This document shows, in pieces, positions 43,718 to 52,140 of a stretch of DNA of 64,000 nucleotides. Numbering within the stretch: the stretch's first letter is position 1; the number at the start of each line of letters is the position of its first letter. The position numbers and the translations under genes are program-made. The notes below the pieces were generated by a model. It was given only the letters and a program-made list of their open reading frames with translations, did not search any database and was not told the DNA's origin. The DNA comes from Natronorubrum halophilum (GTDB lineage Archaea; Halobacteriota; Halobacteria; Halobacteriales; Natrialbaceae), in NCBI RefSeq assembly GCF_003670115.1, contig NZ_QQTY01000002.1, positions 868,001 through 932,000 of the forward strand, given 5' to 3'.

Positions 43718-43839
43718 CTTCCGAGTTCGGCGGCTACGGGAGGAGAGACGCCTCGAGAGGCGAACTACGGATCTTCGTGACGGATTTGCTTAAGTGTGGT
43801 GGAGGTAGCTTTTAGCCGATGTGTGGCCATTGTTCACAT

Positions 43840-44451
43840 ATGGAATCGGAACTGTCGGTCAGGGATGTCCTGACGACCGAATACGTCGGTGTCAGCGAAT
43901 CGGACACCGTTCGCGGCGCAGTCGAGTTGATGCGTCAAGAGCGAGCGAGTTGCGTCCTCGTCGTTCGCGGCAGCGACCCCGTCGGCATCATGACCGAGTG
44001 GGACGTGCTCGGCGTCGTTGCCGATGACCACGAACCGTCCGACACCACCATCGGCGACGTGATGACGTCGCCCGTCATCACGTTCGGTTCGAACCGATCG
44101 CTAACCGACGCGGCCAGCACGATGGCCCGCGAGAACATCCGCAACATCGTGGTCGAAGACGGCGACGGCGTGATCGGGTTGCTCACCCAGCGAGACGTCA
44201 TCGCCGCCGCGGGCTCGTTCCAGGCCGCGATGAAACCGACGCGCTCGAGCGCGCTCGAGGAGAGTCGATCGACGGACGAGCGTGTCGGACAGATCGCGCC
44301 CGAATCCGGCGAGGAGACCGAGTCGACGCTGCTCCCGAACGGCGGCGACGAGTACACCACCCAGGGAGTCTGTGAGGCCTGCGGAACCCTCGCAGATGCG
44401 CTGTGGGATGCAAACGGCCAGCTGGTCTGTGCGGATTGCCGGACGGTTTGA
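43840..44451 (+). CDS. CBS-pair protein with C-terminal zinc ribbon
   Basis: 203 residues from ATG 43840 (ESELSVRDVLTTEYVGVSESDTVRGAVELMRQERASCVLVVRGSDP). Two CBS domains (residues 1-60 and 65-125), TTIGDVMTSPVITFGSN and GVIGLLTQRDVIAA; then an acidic linker and a C-terminal CEACGTLADALWDANGQLVCADC zinc ribbon. CBS pairs bind adenine nucleotides and act as energy sensors. An ATG seven codons upstream would add CGHCSH, so a longer zinc-binding start remains possible. Confidence 0.9.
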   Translation: MESELSVRDVLTTEYVGVSESDTVRGAVELMRQERASCVLVVRGSDPVGIMTEWDVLGVVADDHEPSDTTIGDVMTSPVITFGSNRSLTDAASTMARENIRNIVVEDGDGVIGLLTQRDVIAAAGSFQAAMKPTRSSALEESRSTDERVGQIAPESGEETESTLLPNGGDEYTTQGVCEACGTLADALWDANGQLVCADCRTV

Positions 44452-44589
44452 CCGCTCCCCGTCGAACGATCCCCTCGAGTCGTCACTGGTCGCACAGTAC
44501 AGCCGGCGTCACTGCTTCGTGTCAACAGTCACCGACGGCAATTAATCCGATAGAAAGACCTTTCGGGGGCGGCGATGCACTGACCGATA

Positions 44590-45816
44590 ATGACCGATAC
44601 CCTCGACGACCTCGACGTCGAAGGGACTACCGTCGGCGTTCGCGTCGACGTCAACAGCCCCATCGGTGACGATGACACGCTCGCCGACGACGCCCGACTG
44701 CGTGCCCACGTCGACACCCTCTCGGAACTGCTCGATCGTGGCGGCCGGGTCGCCGTCCTCGCCCACCAGGGCCGTCCCGGCGGTGACGACTTCGTCTCTC
44801 TCGAGTCCCACGCGGACCGCCTCTCGGAACTTCTCGAGCGTCCCGTCGAGTACGTCGATGCGACGTTCAGCGACGCCGCCCGCGACGCCGTCATCGACCT
44901 CGAAAACGGCGACTGCGTCGTCCTCGAGAACACGCGCTTCTACAGCGAGGAGTACATGGAGTTCGAGCCCGAGCGAGCGGCCCAGACGCATCTCGTGGCA
45001 GGGCTCGCGCCGGTACTCGACGCCTACGTCAACGATGCGTTCGCCGCGGCCCACCGCTCACAGCCGTCGCTCGTCGGATTTCCGACCGTACTGCCCGGCT
45101 ACGCCGGCCGCGTGATGGAGTCCGAACTCGACGTGCTGGGGTCGATCGAGGAGACGCCCGAACCGCGCGTCTACTGCCTCGGCGGCGCGAAAGTCACCGA
45201 CTCGATCGACGTCGCCTGGAACGTCCTCGAGAAGGGCCTCGCCGATCACGTCCTGACCGCGGGCGTCGTCGGCAACGTCTTCCTCATCGCCGACGGCGTC
45301 GACCTCGGCGACGCGAGTTCCGACTTCATCTACGATCAGGGCTACTGGGACGAGATCGATCGCGCCGCCGACCTGCTCGACGCCTACGGCGAGCACGTCG
45401 CGATCCCGCGCGACGTGGCCGTCGAGCGCGACGGCGAACGACACGAAATCGGCGTCAACGCCCTCCCGCCGGGGAACGGCGAGGCCGCGATGGACATCGG
45501 CGAATCGACGCTCTCGTACTATCGGCGGATTCTCGAGAACGCCGGCACGGTGATCCTCAACGGTCCCGCCGGCGTCTTCGAGGAGGCGGCCTTCGAGACC
45601 GGAACCCGAGAGCTCTACAACGCTGCGACGGACGTCGAGACGAGCATCGTCGGCGGCGGCGACACCGCCTCGGCCCTGCGACGGCTCGGCCTCGAGGGGT
45701 TCTCCCACGTCAGCACCGGCGGCGGTGCCGCGTTACGGATGCTCACTGCGGAACCACTGCCTGCCGTCACAGCACTCGACGATGGTCCCTACCAACAACA
45801 GCCAGCCGACGATTGA
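44590..45816 (+). CDS. pgk: phosphoglycerate kinase
   Basis: 408 residues. N-terminal substrate-binding RVDVNSPIGDDDTLADDARLRAHVDTL, AVLAHQGRPGGDDF, ENTRFYSEEYM, VNDAFAAAHRSQPSLVGF and PGYAGRVMESEL; hinge and nucleotide site YCLGGAKVTDSIDVAWNVLE and the C-terminal VGGGDTASALRRLGLEGFSHVSTGGGAALRML. Converts 1,3-bisphosphoglycerate and ADP to 3-phosphoglycerate and ATP. The C-terminus is overlapped by 35 bp by the following acetyltransferase gene, so the two are probably co-regulated. Confidence 0.97.
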   Translation: MTDTLDDLDVEGTTVGVRVDVNSPIGDDDTLADDARLRAHVDTLSELLDRGGRVAVLAHQGRPGGDDFVSLESHADRLSELLERPVEYVDATFSDAARDAVIDLENGDCVVLENTRFYSEEYMEFEPERAAQTHLVAGLAPVLDAYVNDAFAAAHRSQPSLVGFPTVLPGYAGRVMESELDVLGSIEETPEPRVYCLGGAKVTDSIDVAWNVLEKGLADHVLTAGVVGNVFLIADGVDLGDASSDFIYDQGYWDEIDRAADLLDAYGEHVAIPRDVAVERDGERHEIGVNALPPGNGEAAMDIGESTLSYYRRILENAGTVILNGPAGVFEEAAFETGTRELYNAATDVETSIVGGGDTASALRRLGLEGFSHVSTGGGAALRMLTAEPLPAVTALDDGPYQQQPADD

Positions 45817-46312
45817 GATCGAACACGCGTCTCAGGACGATATCGAGGCGGTCACGGATCTCTGGGTTCGCCTCGCTCGCGACCAGCGCGAGTACGAGTC
45901 CTACGTCCGGGCTGCCGACAACCGCGAGACGATGCGTGCCACCCTCTCAGCCCACCAGGTCAACGGCGGCCTGCTCGTTGCCCGCCTCGATAGGGAGGTT
46001 ATCGGCTTTACCTCCTTCACCATCGAACGTGGCTCGCTCGAACTCGACGGCACCCGCGGGCTCCTCTCGAACCTGTACGTCGATCCTGCCGCCCGCGATC
46101 GGGGCGTCGGGTCGGCACTACTCGAGGCCGCCGAGGAGACCCTCCGTGAACAGGGCGCGGACGTGATGATCCTCGAGGTGATGGCCGAAAACGAGGACGC
46201 GCGGCGGTTTTACAGGCGACAGGGGTACGACACCTACCGGGTCGCGATGGAGCGCTCGCTCGAGGACGAGGGGGCGTCCGAAAACGATACACATTCAAAG
46301 GAGGACGGCTAA
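45782..46312 (+). CDS. GNAT family N-acetyltransferase
   Basis: 176 residues from the ATG at 45782, which lies inside the end of pgk. Acetyl-CoA binding core motif in LLSNLYVDPAARDRGVGSALLEAAEETLREQGADVMILEVMAENEDARRFYRRQGYD. Acts on a small molecule or protein N-terminus; substrate unknown. A C-terminal acidic tail (GASENDTHSKEDG) is haloarchaeal decoration. Confidence 0.93.
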   Translation: MVPTNNSQPTIEIEHASQDDIEAVTDLWVRLARDQREYESYVRAADNRETMRATLSAHQVNGGLLVARLDREVIGFTSFTIERGSLELDGTRGLLSNLYVDPAARDRGVGSALLEAAEETLREQGADVMILEVMAENEDARRFYRRQGYDTYRVAMERSLEDEGASENDTHSKEDG

Positions 46313-46323
46313 TCGAAAACTGC

Positions 46324-46397
46324 GCCAGGGGAGCATGGGGGGTTCATGCACTCGACTTGTAATCGAGACTCCCGGGGTTCAAATCCCTGCCCTGGCT
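46324..46397 (+). tRNA. tRNA-Thr (anticodon TGT)
   Basis: 74 nt. Acceptor stem GCCAGGG / CCCTGGC with discriminator T, D stem GCAT / ATGC, anticodon stem CTCGA / TCGAG enclosing CTTGTAA (anticodon TGT), T loop in GGGGTTCAAATCCCTG. Lies 11 bp behind the acetyltransferase stop. Confidence 0.96.
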
Positions 46398-46846
46398 TAT
46401 ATTCTCGGACTCAAAACCTCTACCGACGGGTATTGGCGCTTTTGGGAACCGATCGTTCCCGATATCCGAACCGCTTGTTCAACGCCCCTTCTGACAGTGC
46501 AGGGTGTTTCGCGTGACGACCTCCTCGTCGCCGGCGCTCGGCGCGGCCGTCAGGACGAGGTGACTACTGTCCGCGACACCGTGCGACCGGCTGTTCGATC
46601 CCGGCGACGTCGAACGCGACGAGGACGAGCCGCGGGGGTCGCTCAACCACCCATCCACGGCCGCGTTTCGACCGTTCGATCGTTATAACGTCGGCTCGAT
46701 TTCGTCGGGTCGGTAGGTCGTCCGTGTCGCGTCGTTTCTCTCTCGAATGCGCGGACGACAGGTAAACGCGATCGCTGCTTTTGAGAGAATACATGACTAT
46801 CATGATTTCGATAACGTTTAATATCGTCTAACGTCGTTGACACGAC
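46398..46846. other. 449 bp intergenic region
   Basis: A frame ending at TAG near 46714 has protein-like acidic composition (LFDPGDVERDEDEPRGSLNH) but no start codon, so it may be a gene remnant. The last 80 bp are AT-rich and hold the promoter of the 46847 gene. Confidence 0.35.
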
Positions 46847-47098
46847 ATGACTACCGACCAGTCGGGCTACAAGTTGCGGTTTCGTGCGGGAGGGTTCGAG
46901 CAACAGGTAATCTACCTGATTATGCTGCTTCAGGCGACTCTGGTGGTGCTCCTCGTCTTTCTGTCGATGTGGTGGGTTCACTTCACCATCAGCGCCTGGT
47001 TTAGTCCACGGGGATCGATCACGGATACCCTCGTGGCAGTTCCGTTCTTGGTCGGGATCGCGGTGATGATCGCCCTGTTCAACTATCTGTATGAGTAG
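46847..47098 (+). CDS. small two-helix membrane protein
   Basis: 83 residues: polar start TTDQSGYKLRFRAGGFEQQ, helices at about residues 20-42 (VIYLIMLLQATLVVLLVFLSM) and 60-82 (DTLVAVPFLVGIAVMIALFNYL). Starts at ATG 46847 with an AT-rich upstream region (GTTTAATATCG). Function unknown. Confidence 0.65.
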   Translation: MTTDQSGYKLRFRAGGFEQQVIYLIMLLQATLVVLLVFLSMWWVHFTISAWFSPRGSITDTLVAVPFLVGIAVMIALFNYLYE

Positions 47099-47335
47099 TT
47101 CTCCGCTCTCCTTCCCCGCTCGAATCCTTTCAGGTCGGCGTTGCCGGCCGCCACTGAAGCCGCTATCGCGGCGTGCCTGTCTCGAAGCGACGCCCGCTAC
47201 GCCCGTTGTCCCTACGACCGGTCAGACTCGAGATCGAACGCGCGTTCCCGACGATCTCGAGGAATGCCATCCACGCCGCTCGAGTGCAGCACCTGCGAAC
47301 AGTGCCTCGAGGCGAGAATCACGATCGAGGAGCAG

Positions 47336-48388
47336 TTACGACGGCCGCTCGGCAGCACTGGCTTGCGGGAGTAAAAAGCGGACGACGTTTCCCCGCGGGG
47401 AGCGTCGCTCGAAGGAGAGTTCACCGCCGAGGGAGTCGACGCACCACTTCATCACCCAGAGACCGACGCCGGAGCCGTGATAGGTGCTACTCGTCGGTAC
47501 TTCGTCGTCGAGTGCGTCGATTTCGATCTCGGGAATGAACGGCCCGTTATCGATGAACCGAATCTCTCCCTGGCCGGCATTCGCATCCTCGGTGATAACC
47601 ACCGTTACGGACGGAGTCTCGCGATCGTTGTGGACAATGGCGTTCTCGATGGCGTGTCTGATCGCGTAGTGGAGTGCGCGATCCGCGTTCACGTGGACCT
47701 CCGACCGGACATCGACGGTCAGATCGGCCTTCGGATACTCGGATCGCCCCTCTTTGACTTGTTCTCGGACGACGTCGCCGATGTTCATCGGATGGCGCTG
47801 CGTCGCGCTAGGTTCCGCGATTTCCTCGATCTGGCGGATCGAGTCGCTCAACGACCCGATTTCGGCGGCGATATCCAGGATCGTCCCGATCTCCGTTTCG
47901 AACGTATCCTCTTTGATCGCGGATTGGATACGATCGGCGTATCCCATAAGAAGGTTCGTCTCGTTTCGGAGGTTGTGTCGAACCACCCTGCTCAAAAGGC
48001 GTAACCGGCGCTCCCGAGCCTTGTATCTGGTTATGTCGCGGATTTCTGCGATGACGACCGGGGTTGCGTCGATCGTCGTCCGTTTGAGATGGGCACAGAC
48101 CCACAGCAGTTCACCGTTCACGCGCTCGACGCGCCATTCGAACGTCTGTGGATCGCCATTAGCAGCGGCCTGGATCAGACGAACCGCCTCGTTTTGGGAA
48201 AATCTTGTCGAAGGTGCGGTGAAATCTTCTACGTTCATCTCCCGAATCACTGCACTGGAGTGTCCGTACAGCTGTTCTATCTGATCGTTCACGTCGAGGA
48301 TTTCACCTGTTTGTGGATCGTGCACGATAATCCCGACAGTTAGATCATCGAATATTTCGGGGAGCGTTACCGATTCTGATTCGCCCAT
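47336..48388 (-). CDS. PAS-domain sensor histidine kinase
   Basis: 350 residues from the ATG at 48388. One PAS domain (about 12-130, FDDLTVGIIVHDPQTGEILDVNDQIEQLYGH and EIRDITRYKARERRLR), then HisKA-like H box RVVRHNLRNETNLLMGYA and a HATPase_c domain with IRHAIENAIVHND (N box) and GSGVGLWVMKWCVDSLGG (G2). The G1 box reads FIDNGPFIPEIEI, with Phe where haloarchaeal relatives usually have Gly. No response regulator nearby. An earlier in-frame start would add nine residues. Confidence 0.9.
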   Translation of the reverse strand: MGESESVTLPEIFDDLTVGIIVHDPQTGEILDVNDQIEQLYGHSSAVIREMNVEDFTAPSTRFSQNEAVRLIQAAANGDPQTFEWRVERVNGELLWVCAHLKRTTIDATPVVIAEIRDITRYKARERRLRLLSRVVRHNLRNETNLLMGYADRIQSAIKEDTFETEIGTILDIAAEIGSLSDSIRQIEEIAEPSATQRHPMNIGDVVREQVKEGRSEYPKADLTVDVRSEVHVNADRALHYAIRHAIENAIVHNDRETPSVTVVITEDANAGQGEIRFIDNGPFIPEIEIDALDDEVPTSSTYHGSGVGLWVMKWCVDSLGGELSFERRSPRGNVVRFLLPQASAAERPS

Positions 48389-48710
48389 TAGTGTGAATAG
48401 GTAAGGAACTAGCAAAAGTTCTGTTGCGAAAGGGCTTGAGTATCACGCGAACATTCTCGTCTCGAACGACCGTTTCGGAACGACGCGCCGCGGATCGAGC
48501 GACCGCGAGTCGATTCTGCGGGACCGACGTCACTCGAGGGTTCGAGCGACGCCTGCCTCGTGACCGATCGGTTTCTCACACCGCCAGGAACGCCCGACCG
48601 TCCCATCGAACATCGACAGCCGACCGGCCGTCAACCGATATCGAACCGTCGCCGACGAAGCTTCCACCGACCGAAAACGGACCCGACGTCCGGCGGCCCC
48701 GCAGTGCCGT
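48389..48710. other. intergenic region upstream of the kinase
   Basis: 322 bp without a convincing gene; the kinase promoter would lie at its low-coordinate end. Confidence 0.4.
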
Positions 48711-49937
48711 TCACCTCGAGCACGTGCTGTCGGCCGTGGAATCGGTCGACTTCGTGGTCGTGTGGCCGTCGCCAGATTTGTCGGTTTTCTTTCCGGGTGT
48801 TCCGTCATCCATCTCGTCTGGTTCGTCGGCGTCAGGACCGGACCCCGGCTCTCCGTCACCGATGTCGGGGACCTCAGCGTCGGTGCCGAGGTCGTCGACC
48901 ATCCAGACCACGTCGGACGTGAACGTCCCGTCGGCCGTGATCACCCACGGGATGATCTGACAGGTGTGACAGAGTCCTCCATCGACGGTGAGCGATGCCG
49001 TGTCCGTCGTCCCCGTGACGGTGCTTTCGCCGAGAATGACGTCGGCCTGACTGAGCCACCAGACGACGCGGTCGAGGTTCCCGTCGGGATCGGTAACGTC
49101 GATTTCGAGGGTGGTCGTCTCGTCGGGATCGACCTCGAGGATCCCGGCCGCCGGTCTCGCAGCGTCGATACTGGGATCGACGAGACCGTCCGGCGTGACG
49201 GTGACGGTCCAGCTCGCGCGGTACTGCTCGCCGTCGACCTCGACCCCGGCGACGACGTCGACGGTGCCCTCGGTCTCGAAGGTCTCCTGCCAGAACTGTG
49301 CGTTTTGCTCCGCGTAGTAGACGCCCTGCCACGGATCCGTCAGCGTGTCGCCGACGTTCTCGCCGTCGACCCACCAGGTGGTCGTCTGCGTCGCGTCGGG
49401 ATCGACAGTGCCCACCTCGAAGTGGACCGTCGTCCCGGGTTGAACGCTCGGATCTCGTTCGGGAAAGCGCAACCCCTCGTTCAGTTCGTCGACCCCGAGG
49501 AGCGTCACCGTCCGTTCGTCCGAGTCGCCGTTGGCTTCGACCCGGACGGTCACGTTCCCGTCCTGTGCGACGGGTTCGGTCCGGTAACTCGCCGGGAAGG
49601 GGCGTTCCGTCTCTCCGGGTTCGATCGTCAGCGTCACGTTCCCGGCCGACTCGTCGTCGACGAAGTACTCGACGGTCGGTCTGACGGTCCGATCGGTCGG
49701 GTTCTCGACTTCGACGGTCCACTCGAGCAGCGCTCCGCTCGAGATCGTCTCCGGAATCTCGACGATCCGGACGGAGACCGGCGCGTCGTCGGTGTCGGCC
49801 GTCGCAGCGCTGTCGTCAACCGCTCCACCGTCATCGCTGGCTGTTGCAGTGTCGTTTTCGACTGATGCAGTTCCGACGTGTGCGGCCGGGACGATACCTC
49901 CGACGGCGACTCCTTTCAAAAGCGTTCGTCTGTTCAC
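48711..49937 (-). CDS. Tat-exported protein with Ig/CARDB-like repeats
   Basis: 408 residues from GTG 49937, where NRRTLLKGVAVGGIVPAAHVGTA forms a Tat signal with RR and an AxA-type cleavage region. The mature part is beta-rich with repeated phrases (LEWTVEVENPTDRTVRPTVEYFVD, TVHFEVGTVDPDATQTTTWWVDGE, LEIDVTDPDGNLDRVVWWLSQAD), typical of CARDB/PKD adhesion-like domains. The end is a Lys/Ser/Thr/Asp-rich tail (PGKKTDKSGDGHTTTKSTDS) with Cys near the terminus. Probably a surface or secreted structural protein. Confidence 0.8.
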   Translation of the reverse strand: MNRRTLLKGVAVGGIVPAAHVGTASVENDTATASDDGGAVDDSAATADTDDAPVSVRIVEIPETISSGALLEWTVEVENPTDRTVRPTVEYFVDDESAGNVTLTIEPGETERPFPASYRTEPVAQDGNVTVRVEANGDSDERTVTLLGVDELNEGLRFPERDPSVQPGTTVHFEVGTVDPDATQTTTWWVDGENVGDTLTDPWQGVYYAEQNAQFWQETFETEGTVDVVAGVEVDGEQYRASWTVTVTPDGLVDPSIDAARPAAGILEVDPDETTTLEIDVTDPDGNLDRVVWWLSQADVILGESTVTGTTDTASLTVDGGLCHTCQIIPWVITADGTFTSDVVWMVDDLGTDAEVPDIGDGEPGSGPDADEPDEMDDGTPGKKTDKSGDGHTTTKSTDSTADSTCSR

Positions 49938-50259
49938 GTATCTGACCTCGTAGTGGTCGCCAACCTCGAATCGGACCAAAAGTCTGTACTACCGTTGTCC
50001 ACTCAAATTGAATATTGGAGCGAGGTGGTTACTCCTGTAGTATCGATGGTAGAGGCTACTGGACTGTTGGCTGGGGTTAACAGCGGGAGATCAGTTCGTA
50101 GATCGCTGGGTTCGGAAGCGACCGGCGGACGGTCCCCTTCCGAGGACGCTCCGGACGCGAGTCGTTCAGTTGAGGGGAAACGAGATAAAGAGAGCCGGCA
50201 GAACGGGCGAGGGAGTCGCGTTTCGGGGAGCCTACGAGACGGGTATCATTATCGTATTG
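49938..50259. other. intergenic region
   Basis: 322 bp, no gene recognised; possible promoter of the secreted protein gene in the first 80 bp. Confidence 0.4.
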
Positions 50260-50886
50260 CTACGAATCGCGTCTGGCGACTCGCGTCTCGCCTGTGAGCG
50301 CGTCGACGTGGACGTGGACGGTTTTCGAATCGGTCTCGAGGGGAACGATCCAGGAGGCGCTAGTTCGATGCGGGTCCTCGAGGACGGTAAGATCCCCCGC
50401 GTCGATCCCCGTCTCCTCGGCTGCGAGCGCCTCTCGAGCGATCTTCTCGGCTTCTTCGGCGTCTTCGATCCGGATGTCGTCGGTCAGGCGAACGGTCACG
50501 ACCGGCACGTCAGCCATGCGGACGACCCGTTCGGTCACGCTACCGACGAGGACCCGGTCGAGACCGGTCCGTCCCTGCGTCCCCATGACGATCATGTCGA
50601 TATCGTGTTCGTCGGCGTACTCGAGGATTTCCTCGTGGGGAACCCCTCGCTCGACCGCCGTCACGGTCTCGATCCCCTCTCGAGTCGCTTCGGACTCGAT
50701 GCGTTCGACCGCCCGGTAGGCGGCGGGTGTCGCCGTGCCGTTCTGGAGCGTGCCGAGTGGCCCCTCCGGCACGACCGACAGGGCGTGAATCGTCGCATCG
50801 AAGCGATCCGCGATCGTCAGGCCGTGAGAGATCGATTGGCGGGTCCCGTCGCTCCCGTCCGTCGGGATAAGAACGTCCTGGTACAT
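50260..50886 (-). CDS. UspA universal stress protein with C-terminal PepSY-like extension
   Basis: 208 residues. Residues 1-140 are a complete UspA domain (YQDVLIPTDGSDGTRQSISHGLTIADRFDATIHALSVV, ATP-binding GTQGRTGLDRVLVGSVTERVVR). The remaining 65 residues, ending VHVHVDALTGETRVARRDS, look like a PepSY-type beta-strand region. UspA proteins bind ATP and aid stress survival; the added domain may bind a peptide or protein partner. Divergent from the membrane protein gene at 51007. Confidence 0.9.
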   Translation of the reverse strand: MYQDVLIPTDGSDGTRQSISHGLTIADRFDATIHALSVVPEGPLGTLQNGTATPAAYRAVERIESEATREGIETVTAVERGVPHEEILEYADEHDIDMIVMGTQGRTGLDRVLVGSVTERVVRMADVPVVTVRLTDDIRIEDAEEAEKIAREALAAEETGIDAGDLTVLEDPHRTSASWIVPLETDSKTVHVHVDALTGETRVARRDS

Positions 50887-51006
50887 CGGAACCGGACGTT
50901 AGGGTTACCGACGTATATAGCCTCGAATCGCGTCCGATCGATATTCGCCGCCACCGAACGTCAAATAGCCAATAAAACTATCTGTCCAGTACGAATAGTG
51001 TGGAAT

Positions 51007-51834
51007 ATGACCGGACGGTTTCGAGACGGTGTGGCGGTTACTAACGCCAGCCTCGACGTGTTTCGGAAGCGCCCACGACTCGCGGTCCTTCCCCTGCTGA
51101 GTCTCGCCGCGGTCGGGAGTGCGTACGCGGTTCTCGCCGTCGCGATCCTCCGCTACGAACTCGTCGGTGCGCTGTTTACGAGCAGTCTCGTTCGGTACGG
51201 CGTACTATTCGTCGCGCTCGCGGTTTCCTCCGGCGTTGGGATTTTCTTCAACGCCGCGGTGGTCCACTGCGCGACGCGGCAGTTCGCCGGCGAGGAGACG
51301 TCGGTGAGCGAGGGGGTGGCCGCTGCCTGGGAGGCCCGCACCGCGATCGTGAAGTGGGGACTCGTCTCCGCGACGATCGGAACCGTCCTCTACATCGCCG
51401 AGGACAACGTCCCCGGCGTCGGTACGCTCACGAGGTCCGTTCTCGATTTGGGGTGGGCGCTTCTGACGTTCTTCATCGTCCCGGTGATCGTCACGGACCG
51501 GACGGGATCGCTCCGATCCGACCTGCGAAAGAGCGGCGACGCGTTCTCTCGAACGTGGGGCGAAAGCCTCACCGCCACGATCGGGATCGGGCTGGCACTG
51601 CTCCCAGTGAGCCTGCTCGGCGTCTGTTTGCTCGTGTACGCCTATCTCTTCGCGACGGGTCCCACCGCGTTCGTCGCAGGCGTACTCGGCGGCCTGCTCC
51701 TCGTCGCGACCATCGTCGTCACGCAGGTTCTCGGTATGATCATCCGCGCCGCACTCTACCGGTACGCGGTGACCGGAGACCCCGTCGGCCCGCTCGTCGA
51801 CCTCGAACCCGGGCAGCTCTTCGACGAGCGCTGA
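51007..51834 (+). CDS. DUF6159-like multi-pass membrane protein
   Basis: 275 residues from ATG 51007 (TGRFRDGVAVTNASLDVFRKRPRLAVLPLLSLAAVGSAYAVLAVAILRY). About six transmembrane helices; the conserved loop GEESTSV-like AGEETSVSEGVAAAWEARTAIVKWGLVSATIGTVLY and FFIVPVIVTDRTGSLRSDLRKSGDAFSRTWGESL match a prokaryotic family I know as DUF6159. Function unknown. The much longer upstream in-frame extension is antisense to the UspA gene and is rejected. Confidence 0.85.
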   Translation: MTGRFRDGVAVTNASLDVFRKRPRLAVLPLLSLAAVGSAYAVLAVAILRYELVGALFTSSLVRYGVLFVALAVSSGVGIFFNAAVVHCATRQFAGEETSVSEGVAAAWEARTAIVKWGLVSATIGTVLYIAEDNVPGVGTLTRSVLDLGWALLTFFIVPVIVTDRTGSLRSDLRKSGDAFSRTWGESLTATIGIGLALLPVSLLGVCLLVYAYLFATGPTAFVAGVLGGLLLVATIVVTQVLGMIIRAALYRYAVTGDPVGPLVDLEPGQLFDER

Positions 51835-52140
51835 TCAGCCGACCGTCGACGGCTGGCCCATCGTCGAAGCGACCGACTGTCCAGTCGTACGGAACCGACC
51901 ACGATCGGACTCGCATACGCCCGCGCGGCGTTCGTCGAGGGTTCCGACAGCTACGAGTCGAACTCTTCAGCCCGCTCGAGTAACGATCCGATCGCGATCG
52001 GCGATTCGCGCTCGTACTCACGACGATCACGGCGATCGATCGACCGTCTTCGCTCGCGTCGGCTGGTTCTCGAAGATTGGACAGTCCCCTCGTATATTGG
52101 TAATCTTTTTCACGACACACGGAAACGTATTGCTCGGAGT
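51835..52140. other. intergenic region
   Basis: 306 bp without a gene; AT-rich end contains the promoter of the acyl-CoA ligase (TATTGGTAATCTTTTTCACG about 40 bp before the ATG). Confidence 0.4.

Noticed and set aside
46560-46716. protein-like acidic frame between tRNA-Thr and the 46847 gene
   Set aside because: No start codon and no family; perhaps a gene remnant, not a gene.
50170-51006. long N-terminal extension of the DUF6159-like membrane protein
   Set aside because: It runs antisense to the UspA gene and has no membrane or family character; the ATG at 51007 fits.
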